Below, one piece after another: positions 7,561 to 14,568 of a stretch of 24,817 bases of DNA (positions within the stretch are counted from its first letter, which is position 1; every line of letters begins with the position of its first letter). The DNA is from JAUIBE01 sp035267185. Lineage in GTDB: Bacteria > Pseudomonadota > Gammaproteobacteria > Xanthomonadales > SZUA-36. The stretch covers positions 1 through 24,817 of the forward strand of contig DATFLY010000162.1 of assembly GCA_035267185.1 (NCBI GenBank), in the 5' to 3' direction. Made by a program: the position numbers and the translations under genes. The notes beneath the pieces were generated by a model, which had not been told where the DNA came from, did not search any database, and worked only from the letters and a program-made list of their open reading frames with translations.

Positions 7561-8193
7561 GTGACAGCCAGCTACACCCGACGTGAGGCCTTGCAGCATC
7601 TGACTGACTGTTGCCCGCAACTGGGTGGGTTTATTCAGGACTATGGCCCGATTGGCATTCCTTCAGATACTGAAAAAGACCTGTTCCGCTATCTTTCAAG
7701 GGCGATTACTTACCAGCAGTTGTCGGGAAAGGCAGCTGAAACCATTCACGGTCGCTTCGCCACCCTGTTCGACAACGAATTGCCGGAACCGGGCCAGGCT
7801 GCTTCCATGAGTATCGAAAAACTGAGATCGTCGGGTTTGTCCGGCAGCAAAGCCAGGGCGATTCAGGACCTTGCGGTGAAAACGCTTGATGGGACCCTTG
7901 CGTCTCGAGCAAGCCTGGTGCGCAGGGAGAATGACGCGGTGATAGAAAATATCTGCCAGGTCTGGGGCATCGGGCCGTGGACGGTGCAGATGTTGCTGAT
8001 GTTCAATTTCAGGCGGCCAGACGTCATGCCGGCGACTGACCTGGGTGTCCAGAAGGGTGTGCAGGTTATTTACAGTCTTTCAGAACTGCCATCGCCCGAT
8101 GAAGTTGTGGCCAGAACCACCCATCTTTCCCCCTATCGAAGCGTTGCTTCCTTATATTTCTGGCGTGCGGCAGATACAGTTGTGTTGTCCTGA
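7561..8193 (+). CDS. DNA-3-methyladenine glycosylase II family (AlkA-like, HhH-GPD)
   Basis: This 210-residue base-excision repair enzyme flips out and hydrolyses alkylated bases such as 3-methyladenine. The helix-hairpin-helix is VWGIGPWTVQMLLMF (~134-148), and the catalytic aspartate lies in PATDLGVQKG (D160). The N-terminal LFRYLSRAITYQQLSGKAA (~41-59) is the usual interrogating-helix region of this family. It is shorter than E. coli AlkA (282 aa) because it lacks the N-terminal beta domain, as in the common short form. The GTG at 7561 is 11 bases past the DUF4340 stop, so it is cotranscribed with the exporter, though no functional link is evident. No strong ribosome-binding site is seen. 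Confidence 0.85.
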   Translation: MTASYTRREALQHLTDCCPQLGGFIQDYGPIGIPSDTEKDLFRYLSRAITYQQLSGKAAETIHGRFATLFDNELPEPGQAASMSIEKLRSSGLSGSKARAIQDLAVKTLDGTLASRASLVRRENDAVIENICQVWGIGPWTVQMLLMFNFRRPDVMPATDLGVQKGVQVIYSLSELPSPDEVVARTTHLSPYRSVASLYFWRAADTVVLS

Positions 8194-8233
8194 GCCGTTT
8201 TATTTCTTGAATCATGCGGCCGCAGGTCGCATC

Positions 8234-8743
8234 TTGGGACTAGCCCTCAAACAAGACATTGCCAATGCCGTGATCAATCTCCTCGAAAATTTCGTCCTGA
8301 AGCATGTTCAGATCGTTCGGCTCAACGCTGAGCTTGTGAAACTGAAAAAGGGCTCGTCGTCGGGCAGCAGTGAAGCAAAAGTAGAACTGAACCTGACGCC
8401 ACGACTGATGCAGGCCGATGCGGGCGCAGAGCTGCCTTCTTACCAGGTCGCCGCTCGCCTGCGTTGCCAGGGGGGCGGGGAAGATCAAGACGGCCCGTCT
8501 TTTACCGCCACCGTTGGATACGAGGCGGTTTATCAGCAGATCACGGGTGAACCTGTGGATGTTGCAGTATTCACGGCCAACCACGCCAGCCTGACGCGTC
8601 AGTTGTACCCCTTATTGCAAACTGAGCTGAGAGGTTTGCTTTCACGACTGGGGCTGGAGCAGATCAATTTGCCGTTCGACCTGGCAGCCAAAGTTGAAAA
8701 CGAATCAGAGAAGACAGTTCAGGTGTCGGGATCATTGCACTAA
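8234..8743 (+). CDS. SecB-like (export-chaperone fold) protein, non-ATG start
   Basis: The frame contains no ATG before base ~8408, so translation must begin at a rare codon. I prefer TTG 8234, which has AGG eight bases before it; TTG 8207 (14 bases after the glycosylase stop) is the alternative. The ~169-residue product has an amphipathic N-terminus (DIANAVINLLENFVLKHVQI), four beta-like strands (VELNLTPR, SYQVAARLRC, FTATVGYEAVYQQI) and a C-terminal helix-turn segment, YPLLQTELRGLLSRLGLEQI, leading to NLPFDL. That closely parallels the SecB ending FPYAREC...F.QLNLAPVNF. I infer a SecB-like fold. The true housekeeping SecB normally has stronger identity and lies near gpsA/grxC, so this is a paralogue or a toxin-antitoxin-type chaperone at most. 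Confidence 0.5.
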   Translation: MGLALKQDIANAVINLLENFVLKHVQIVRLNAELVKLKKGSSSGSSEAKVELNLTPRLMQADAGAELPSYQVAARLRCQGGGEDQDGPSFTATVGYEAVYQQITGEPVDVAVFTANHASLTRQLYPLLQTELRGLLSRLGLEQINLPFDLAAKVENESEKTVQVSGSLH

Positions 8744-8792
8744 AAGGCAACCACCGTTAATCCCTCTCACGAAGAGTCGTTCCCAGACTCAT

Positions 8793-8908
8793 CAGTTCCT
8801 GGCAGCGGGATTACGTTTGAAAACACGCTGTAAATACATCCCTGTACGCTCGGATGATTCATCCCTGAATCATACGGTTTTCAAACGTAATCCCGCTGCC
8901 TGGAACTG
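8793..8908. repeat. Palindromic repeat unit 1 (minus orientation)
   Basis: The outer arms 8793-8824 and 8877-8908 are inverted complements with 31 of 32 positions pairing. Between them lies a 52-nt core (8825-8876), read on the minus strand. The core contains an apical stem ATGATTC/GAATCAT around an AGGGAT loop, and a small TACA-GGGA-TGTA hairpin. It aligns gap-free with the core of unit 2. It sits just past the 3' end of the SecB-like gene and could terminate or stabilise that transcript. Confidence 0.8.
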
Positions 8909-8986
8909 AGCGCGGGTAACAAACCGCAACCCAAATACACGGCAGAATCTCCACCTCCCCACCTTGGCACTCACCTTCGAACTGTG

Positions 8987-9080
8987 TTGGGGATGCCCTT
9001 CAAAAACCGTATGCGGCAGGGAGGCCGCATCCGAGTCTACAGGGATGTATTTACGACGGGTTTTTGAAGGGCATCTCCAA
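8987..9080. repeat. Palindromic repeat unit 2 (plus orientation)
   Basis: The outer arms 8987-9008 and 9059-9080 are inverted complements at 21 of 22 positions, with weaker pairing continuing outward to about 8980 and 9086. The 52-nt core (9008-9059) matches unit 1 except mainly in the apical stem, which here is ATGCGGC/GCCGCAT around an AGGGAG loop. The three changed base pairs are fully compensatory. The outer arms share no obvious sequence with those of unit 1. Confidence 0.8.
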
Positions 9081-9104
9081 TGCAGTTGCACGGGCGTGAC
9101 CTTT

Positions 9105-9218
9105 AAAAACCTTATGCGGGATGGAAGCAGGTCAAAGGCGACGTGATGAAAGACACGAAGTGTCGTAATCAGGAGCCGACGCCGTCGCGGCCGCATCCGA
9201 ATCTACAGGGATGTATTT
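9105..9218. repeat. Partial, expanded repeat unit 3 (plus orientation)
   Basis: The right half (9189-9218) repeats the unit 2 core bases 9023-9052 with one mismatch. The left half is reduced to TTATGCGG. The apical pair ATGCGG (9114-9119)/CCGCAT (9191-9196) is retained but enclosed by ~71 extra bases that themselves contain a GCGACG/CGTCGC pair and the perfect hairpin GACAC-GAA-GTGTC. Complementary outer arms are not evident. It ends nine bases from the stop codon of the GNAT-VanY gene. Confidence 0.6.
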
Positions 9219-9226
9219 GAGAATAC

Positions 9227-10144
9227 CTAACGCCGCCAGCACCAGTGCCAGGGCTCGTAACAGACACCATGGCGATTGTTCCTGGGGTAGGAAAGGATAA
9301 ATCCGAAATCAGCAGCGTTCTCGCTCAGCCATTCAAAAGCAGGGCTATCCTCGAATGGCTCTTCCAGTACATCGTAACCGGGTGTGGTGATGTCGATGGC
9401 ATTGCCGGTGTGGTGCTCGCTGTAACCAGGTGCTGCGCTGACGGAAAGGATCTGCTCCATCGACTGGCCTTTTTCCAGCTTGCGACGCACAAGGCCGGCC
9501 TGGTAATCAACCGAGCGGAAGGCGGACACAGGCTGGATGATGATGTCATCCGCGCTGGCGGCTTTGACCATTTTTTTCCACGAATCAGCAGCCCCAGGCG
9601 TCATTTTCTGTTGCCTTTCGTAAATGTCTTTGCCGATTGAGGATAGTTTTACAGCTTCCGGTTGAAGGCGAAGCCGATGCAGAGCGCCGTAGTCACCCGG
9701 TATGCCGAGTTCTTTTCCGATATCCCTGACCATGCGTCCGAAACGGGTGGTACGCCTGATGATGGAGCGTGACCATCCTTTCCCGGATTGCCGGTAACCG
9801 CAATCCCTGAAAATCCCGGTCAGACTCTTGTTTGGGTGCGCACAGAGCCTTTTGAGTCCATAGCTGACAGCCAATCGTTCCAATGCGACGATGATTTTGC
9901 GGTGAACATCAGGGTTTGTGGGCGTCGCTATGTTCCATGGACCATCAATGGCAAGGCGACCCAGGTCCAGGCCGGCAACGGCAGCCGGTTGTCTTCCAAG
10001 CCTGGCTTCCAGCAAACAACGATCCGTCAGAATTTCGTTCAGCCTGGCAGTCGAAAACCTGAATTCGGAGCGATGTTTTGCGGACGAACTGATGCCATCT
10101 GCATCGATCGTTTCAAGAGGGCGAATGTAGATTTTTTGTTTCAT
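9227..10144 (-). CDS. Fusion of a GNAT-like domain and a VanY-type D-Ala-D-Ala carboxypeptidase
   Basis: The 305-residue protein begins at ATG 10144. The C-terminal half (~165-305) is a LAS/VanY peptidase: SxHxxGxAxD is intact as S242-E-H244-H-T-G-N-A-I-D251, followed by the ExPWH block (E297, H300), so all zinc ligands and the catalytic Glu are present; R210 in SAFRS fits the substrate-binding Arg. Such enzymes trim D-Ala from peptidoglycan peptides. The N-terminal ~130 residues resemble a GNAT fold (GPWNIATPTNPDVHRKIIVA, then LKRLCAHPNKSLTGIFRDCG), but lack the Q/RxxGxG/A acetyl-CoA loop. No signal peptide or membrane helix is seen, which is odd for a peptidoglycan enzyme. The gene follows PiT by 40 bases and may be its transcript tail. 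Confidence 0.75.
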   Translation of the reverse strand: MKQKIYIRPLETIDADGISSSAKHRSEFRFSTARLNEILTDRCLLEARLGRQPAAVAGLDLGRLAIDGPWNIATPTNPDVHRKIIVALERLAVSYGLKRLCAHPNKSLTGIFRDCGYRQSGKGWSRSIIRRTTRFGRMVRDIGKELGIPGDYGALHRLRLQPEAVKLSSIGKDIYERQQKMTPGAADSWKKMVKAASADDIIIQPVSAFRSVDYQAGLVRRKLEKGQSMEQILSVSAAPGYSEHHTGNAIDITTPGYDVLEEPFEDSPAFEWLSENAADFGFILSYPRNNRHGVCYEPWHWCWRR

Positions 10145-10184
10145 CGCAAACCAGTGTTCTGGCAGGCCGAACAGGCATTATGCG

Positions 10185-11438
10185 TCAGGATGAAAAGATC
10201 GCCTTGAGAATATAAAAGAAAATCACGGCAAGAATTCCGCCCGCAGGTAAAGTCACCACCCAGGAAAGCATGATTTTCCCGACCACACCGAGGTTGAGAG
10301 CGCCGATGCCGCGCGCCATGCCTACTCCCAGAACTGCACCGACCAGGGTATGGGTTGTAGAGATCGGGATCCCGGTTCCGGAGGCCAGAACCACGGTCGT
10401 TGCAGTTGCAAGTTCAGCAGCGAAACCACGCGATGGTGTCAGTTCAGTGATTTTGCGCCCCACCGTCTTGATCACCCGCCAGCCATAAGTCGAAAGGCCG
10501 ACGACAATACCGATGGCACCCAGCAGAAGAACCCAGGTTGCCAGGGGCGATTGTTGTGCAACTTCACCTGAACTGACAATGGAAACCACGGCAGCGACGG
10601 GGCCGACTGCATTGGCAACATCATTGGAGCCGTGCGCAAATGCCATGCCGCAAGCAGTAAAAATCATCAGGATGCCGAATATTTTTTCTACCGTGGTAAA
10701 TCGAGACTCATCCTCTTCTATCTCCACGGTTTGAATTCGACTGATGCCCCAGATTCCGATTGTCATGGTGATTAGCCCGGCACCAATGGCCAGCAGGTAG
10801 GTCTGGGCTGTGGTGACCTCAATACCTACATGCGAGAGACCCTTGACCAGCGTAACCAGGGCCATGACAAAGCCGACCAGGAAGATGTACAAGGGCACAT
10901 ATCTCCGCGCTTTACCCAGAGGATCATCCGTATCCAGGATCAGTTTCTGAACACTCATGAACAACAGGAAAGCCATGACACCTGAGAGCATTGGAGAGAT
11001 GATCCAGGAAATGGCGATTTGTCCAACCTGTCCCCATTGCACGGAATGGGCGCCAATACCCACCACGGCAAAACCCACGATGGCGCCAATGATGGAATGC
11101 GTGGTCGAGACAGGCCAGCCGCGATGAGAGGCAATCAATAACCAGGTGCCGGCTGCCAGCAGCGCAGCTAACATTCCAAAGATTAATATCTCGGGATTGC
11201 CGGAAATCGGCGTTGCATCAATGATTCCTTTGCGAATCGTCGCTGTGACATTGCCCCCGGCAAGAAATGCCCCGGCAAATTCGAAAATAGCAGCCACGAC
11301 AATGGCTTGTTTCAGGGTCAGTGCTCGAGCCCCTACCGAAGTGGCCATGGCGTTGGCGACGTCATTAGCGCCGATGCCCCAGGCCATGAAAAGGCCAAAT
11401 GCGGCGGCGAGCACTAAATACCAGATGGAGAACTCCAT
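10185..11438 (-). CDS. PiT-family inorganic phosphate transporter
   Basis: This 417-residue inner-membrane protein has about ten to eleven hydrophobic helices. The duplicated PiT signature is clear: GIGANDVANAMATSVGA (~21-37) and AHGSNDVANAVGPVAAV (~268-284). Each is accompanied by a STTH motif (STTHSIIGA at ~111 and STTHTLVGA near ~365) of the repeated half. PiT proteins carry low-affinity, ion-coupled phosphate (or metal-phosphate) import. It starts at ATG 11438, 14 bases after the DUF47 gene, the classic DUF47-PiT pair. The central cytoplasmic loop with VEIEEDESRF lies between the two halves. It is divergent from the high-affinity Pst genes, so both uptake routes share one control region. 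Confidence 0.92.
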   Translation of the reverse strand: MEFSIWYLVLAAAFGLFMAWGIGANDVANAMATSVGARALTLKQAIVVAAIFEFAGAFLAGGNVTATIRKGIIDATPISGNPEILIFGMLAALLAAGTWLLIASHRGWPVSTTHSIIGAIVGFAVVGIGAHSVQWGQVGQIAISWIISPMLSGVMAFLLFMSVQKLILDTDDPLGKARRYVPLYIFLVGFVMALVTLVKGLSHVGIEVTTAQTYLLAIGAGLITMTIGIWGISRIQTVEIEEDESRFTTVEKIFGILMIFTACGMAFAHGSNDVANAVGPVAAVVSIVSSGEVAQQSPLATWVLLLGAIGIVVGLSTYGWRVIKTVGRKITELTPSRGFAAELATATTVVLASGTGIPISTTHTLVGAVLGVGMARGIGALNLGVVGKIMLSWVVTLPAGGILAVIFFYILKAIFSS

Positions 11439-11452
11439 GGCCTTTCCTCTCG

Positions 11453-12130
11453 TTATTTCGCCAACATTAGCTGGAATCGACTGCCGACTCTTTGAGCCCG
11501 ATCAGCTATTCCCCCGGTTTTGGAGATGATGTCGTATAGAAAAATGACATCGACAGGCGGGATCCCGCTCTCCAGTTCGAATAGCTGCTGTCGCAGTGAG
11601 ACCTGTTGTTCGTCAGTATCCTGCTCAATGTCGTCCAACTCCTGCAGTTTCGCGTTGACCAGTTCGATTTCATTTGGACCGAAACCGGTCTCGATCAATT
11701 CGTCGAGCTGACAGATCGCTGAATAAGCGCTGTGGCAGGCGTCCGTGCACCTGACCACAAGGGCCCGAAAAGCATCTCGCAGGGGTTCGGGAAAATTCAT
11801 TCGCCTGCCAATGATGAGACCTGCTGCGCTGCGCACGCCTCCTGCAACCCGATCCTGGAAGGCCAGCACCTCCAGTACGTCTCTGCGATCGACTGGCATA
11901 AACAGACTCTTGGGCAGGTGCAGCCGCAACTCTTTCTTGAGCAGGTCGGCTTCATTCTCACGCTCTATAATCATCAGGTGACGACGGTCCTGCTCGTCCT
12001 GATCTTCTGCCAGCATGGCATCAACAAATGGCTTGAATTCAGCTACACAGTCAATGACTTTCTCCATGTGTTTTTGAAGCGGTCGTACCGGCGAGGCACC
12101 GAATATTCCGCTCAGGTAACTCGTTGTCAT
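11453..12130 (-). CDS. DUF47-family PhoU-like protein (PiT accessory regulator)
   Basis: This 225-residue, all-helical protein starts with MTTSYLSGIFGASPVRPLQ. I chose ATG 12130 because GGAGA lies seven bases upstream and the family starts with this 'GIFG-SP...LQ-HM' segment; an upstream extension to 12208 is possible but unlikely. DUF47 proteins are distant PhoU relatives encoded immediately before PiT transporters, where they are thought to modulate phosphate transport. Acidic and basic helices such as IIERENEADLLKKELRLHL (~70-88) and LDDIEQDTDEQQVSLRQQLF are typical. It is cotranscribed with the PiT gene (14-base gap) and divergent from pstC. Confidence 0.88.
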   Translation of the reverse strand: MTTSYLSGIFGASPVRPLQKHMEKVIDCVAEFKPFVDAMLAEDQDEQDRRHLMIIERENEADLLKKELRLHLPKSLFMPVDRRDVLEVLAFQDRVAGGVRSAAGLIIGRRMNFPEPLRDAFRALVVRCTDACHSAYSAICQLDELIETGFGPNEIELVNAKLQELDDIEQDTDEQQVSLRQQLFELESGIPPVDVIFLYDIISKTGGIADRAQRVGSRFQLMLAK

Positions 12131-12290
12131 TTGCTTCTCCAGTAGCTGAAATTCCAGGGGGTCCCTGATTATCAGTAGTTGTGGAGATATATCAAGACGT
12201 AATGACAAAAAGAACGAAACAATTTTGATGTCACCAAATTGAAATATTTTGGCTCTAATCTGAAACTTTGCCAGCGTTCCGGAGGCAACA
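12131..12290. promoter_or_regulatory. Divergent control region between DUF47-PiT and pstCAB-phoU
   Basis: This 160-base AT-rich stretch must hold the promoters of both phosphate operons. Candidate elements are inverted repeats CAATTT (12220-12225)/AAATTG (12236-12241) and CCAAA (12234-12238)/TTTGG (12248-12252). There is also a weak PhoB-box-like pair ATGTCAC (12228) and TTGAAAT (12239) with the expected 11-base step; it matches the consensus at only five and four of seven positions, so I would not rely on it. A TGACAA at 12203 gives a TTGTCA -35-like element on the minus strand without a well-spaced -10. Confidence 0.4.
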
Positions 12291-12332
12291 ATGCACAGGC
12301 TGCTTGGTTACAATCAGTGCCGTGACACCTGA
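12291..12332 (+). CDS. 13-codon leader frame overlapping the pstC start
   Basis: The best ribosome-binding site in this leader, GGAGG (12281-12285), is five bases before ATG 12291, which opens a frame reading MHRLLGYNQCRDT and stopping at TGA 12330-12332. The probable pstC start, GTG 12322, lies inside its last codons in another frame. pstC itself has no good site before its possible GTG starts (12322, 12349). This suggests that pstC translation depends on ribosomes ending the leader. Inference only. Confidence 0.4.
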   Translation: MHRLLGYNQCRDT

Positions 12333-14559
12333 CGGCTTCCAACAAGAGGTGAGCGGATCCAGCAAGCACCACCGCTGGCGCTCCAGAAAAGACTCCCTGG
12401 CTCGCTGGACCATCGCATCGGGTGGGATCCTGGTCATTGCCGCCATCGGGATGATTTTCTTCTATTTGTTGTGGGTGGTTTTTCCGCTTTTTACGCCGGC
12501 TTCATCTGAAAAAATCTCAACGCCGGACCGCGTGTCGTGGGTCGCAAGCCAACCTGTCTGGCTTTCACTGGAAGAACAGAAGGAGGTTGGGTTCAGAATA
12601 TCCCGGGAAGGCACTGCCCGTTTTTTCGAAATCACCTCCGGAGATTTGATCGAATCTTTCAGGCTGGATGTGGGTGATCAGGACCTGGTGCTTGCGGTTG
12701 GAAGTTCCGCTGGTCCCGATCAGGTGGCGCTTGTTAATTCGCAAGGTCAGGTCTATGTCCTGGCACACCGGTATTCGATGGATTACAGCCAGGGCGTTGA
12801 CCAGCGGGTTGTGGTGCCGACGATCGAATATCCCTATGGCCCGGGTCCATTGATATCCGCTGGTGGTGCGGTTGTTGATATCGCCATGGTCGACGATGAA
12901 CGCGAGTTGACCATAGCGGCCATCACCAAAGACGGCTTGCTGAGTGTCTATCGGGCCGAAAAGCGAGTAAACATGCTGACCGGAGAACTGGCGCTGGAAA
13001 CAGCGAGCCAGTCTCGTCAACTGGAGATCTCTCCGACCACTGTCGCAGTAAGCGGCAATCGCTCCTGGATCTATCTCGGAGACCGTCCTGGCAATGTTCA
13101 CCGCCTTGATCTGGATACCCTGGAGCATCGGCAAGCCCTGAAACTGTCCGGGGACGAAATCACCGAGCTAACCATGCTCCTTGGCGGAATTTCAGTGTTG
13201 GCAGGAGATAGTGAGGGCAGGATCAGGCAAGCCTTTCCTGTGCGCAGTGAAAATCAGGGCACGAACTTACAACTGGTTCGCGAGTTTCCCCCACAACCAG
13301 GGGCCATCCGGGAGATTGTTGCGGAGCCGCGACGTAAAGGATTTATCGCGCTGGATGCTCTGGGCAGGCTGGGCTTCTATCACAGCACTGCCGAAAGACG
13401 GGTGCTGGAAGTTGCGCTTGGTGAGAAAGCCGAGCGTGTCGGCCTGGCGCCTCGTGCCAATGGGATCCTGGTCGAAGGTCCAACGGGACACTTTGAGTTA
13501 CAGGATATTGTGAACCCCCATCCCGACGTCTCCTGGTCCAACTTGTGGGAAAAGGTCTGGTACGAAAACTACCCTGAGCCGGATTATGTCTGGCAATCAT
13601 CAGCAGCAAACACAGATTTCGAGCCCAAATTCAGCCTGACACCATTGGTGTTTGGAACACTCAAGGCAGCACTTTACGCCATGCTTTTTGCAATGCCCCT
13701 GGCGCTGATGGCTGCGGCTTATACAGCCTATTTCCTCGCACCGGCCATACGCGAGGTGGTAAAGCCGGCGGTTGAAATCATGGCCGCACTGCCAACGGTA
13801 GTCCTGGGTTTTCTCGCTGGTCTCTGGTTTGCGCCGTTTCTGGAGAAGCACCTGGCAGGAATTTTTATGGTGCTTTTGTTGGTGCCGGTGGGTGTTTTGG
13901 TTTTTGCGTGGGGATGGCATCGCTATAACGGACACTTCAAGCAAATGATCAGTGAAGGCACAGAACCCCTTTTGCTGATCCCTGTGATCGTGATTCTCAG
14001 CATGTTGGCCATCTGGTTGGCGGATCCCGTTCAGGGATTGGTTTTTGGCGGCGATTTGCGGACCTGGCTGACCCAGCAGGCAGGAATTGACTATGACCAG
14101 CGCAATGCACTGGTCGTGGGCTGTGCGATGGGGTTTGCTGTCATTCCGACTATTTTTTCGATTGCCGAGGATGCGCTCTACGGGGTTCCAAAGTCATTGT
14201 CGATGGGTTCGCTGGCCCTGGGAGCGACCCCGTGGCAGACCGTTCTCGGCGTGGTTCTGCCAACCGCCAGTCCGGGCATCTTCTCTGCCCTGATGATCGG
14301 ATTCGGGCGCGCAATGGGTGAAACCATGATTGTACTGATGGCCAGTGGCAATACGCCCATCATGGATTGGAATGTGTTTGAAGGAATGCGCACCCTTGCG
14401 GCCAACATCGCGGTCGAGATGCCAGAGTCAGCGGTCAACAGCTCGCATTTCCGGGTATTGTTCCTGGCCGCACTGGTCCTGTTTGTTTTCACTTTCATCG
14501 TCAATACGGGCGCTGAGGTTGTGCGTCAGCATTTGCGACAGAAGTACTCCAGCCTCTAG
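12322..14559 (+). CDS. pstC: Phosphate ABC transporter permease PstC, long form with periplasmic propeller-like domain
   Basis: This is one of two inner-membrane permeases of the high-affinity phosphate importer. From GTG 12322 it has 745 residues, versus ~320 in E. coli. After one membrane helix (~30-57) comes a periplasmic domain (~65-415) made of repeated beta-strand units such as GPDQVALVNSQGQVYVLAH, ELTIAAITKDGLLSVYRA and SVLAGDSEGRIRQAF, which read like WD40-type blades. The permease proper starts near residue 440 and carries the EAA-type loop SLALGATPWQTVLGVVLPTA (~630-650) that docks on PstB. Long PstC forms are known in pseudomonads and relatives. The start is uncertain: GTG 12322 or 12349, probably coupled to the short leader frame. 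pstA follows nine bases after the stop. Confidence 0.9.
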   Translation: MTPDGFQQEVSGSSKHHRWRSRKDSLARWTIASGGILVIAAIGMIFFYLLWVVFPLFTPASSEKISTPDRVSWVASQPVWLSLEEQKEVGFRISREGTARFFEITSGDLIESFRLDVGDQDLVLAVGSSAGPDQVALVNSQGQVYVLAHRYSMDYSQGVDQRVVVPTIEYPYGPGPLISAGGAVVDIAMVDDERELTIAAITKDGLLSVYRAEKRVNMLTGELALETASQSRQLEISPTTVAVSGNRSWIYLGDRPGNVHRLDLDTLEHRQALKLSGDEITELTMLLGGISVLAGDSEGRIRQAFPVRSENQGTNLQLVREFPPQPGAIREIVAEPRRKGFIALDALGRLGFYHSTAERRVLEVALGEKAERVGLAPRANGILVEGPTGHFELQDIVNPHPDVSWSNLWEKVWYENYPEPDYVWQSSAANTDFEPKFSLTPLVFGTLKAALYAMLFAMPLALMAAAYTAYFLAPAIREVVKPAVEIMAALPTVVLGFLAGLWFAPFLEKHLAGIFMVLLLVPVGVLVFAWGWHRYNGHFKQMISEGTEPLLLIPVIVILSMLAIWLADPVQGLVFGGDLRTWLTQQAGIDYDQRNALVVGCAMGFAVIPTIFSIAEDALYGVPKSLSMGSLALGATPWQTVLGVVLPTASPGIFSALMIGFGRAMGETMIVLMASGNTPIMDWNVFEGMRTLAANIAVEMPESAVNSSHFRVLFLAALVLFVFTFIVNTGAEVVRQHLRQKYSSL

Positions 14560-14568
14560 GCACACACG

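Noticed and set aside
8045..8233. N-terminal extension of the SecB-like frame into the glycosylase gene
   Set aside because: It overlaps the AlkA-like coding region in another frame and its translation has no SecB-like character.
8793..9218. CRISPR array or tRNA cluster in the repeat interval
   Set aside because: Only three units, in mixed orientation, with no uniform spacers; no cloverleaf or CCA end is seen.
12155..12175. Small dyads near the DUF47 start as a terminator
   Set aside because: Stems of about five bases without a T-tract; too weak to call.
12228..12245. PhoB-box-like direct repeat ATGTCAC / TTGAAAT upstream of pstC
   Set aside because: Spacing is right (11 bases) but the half-sites match the consensus at only five and four of seven positions; not convincing without a matrix scan.
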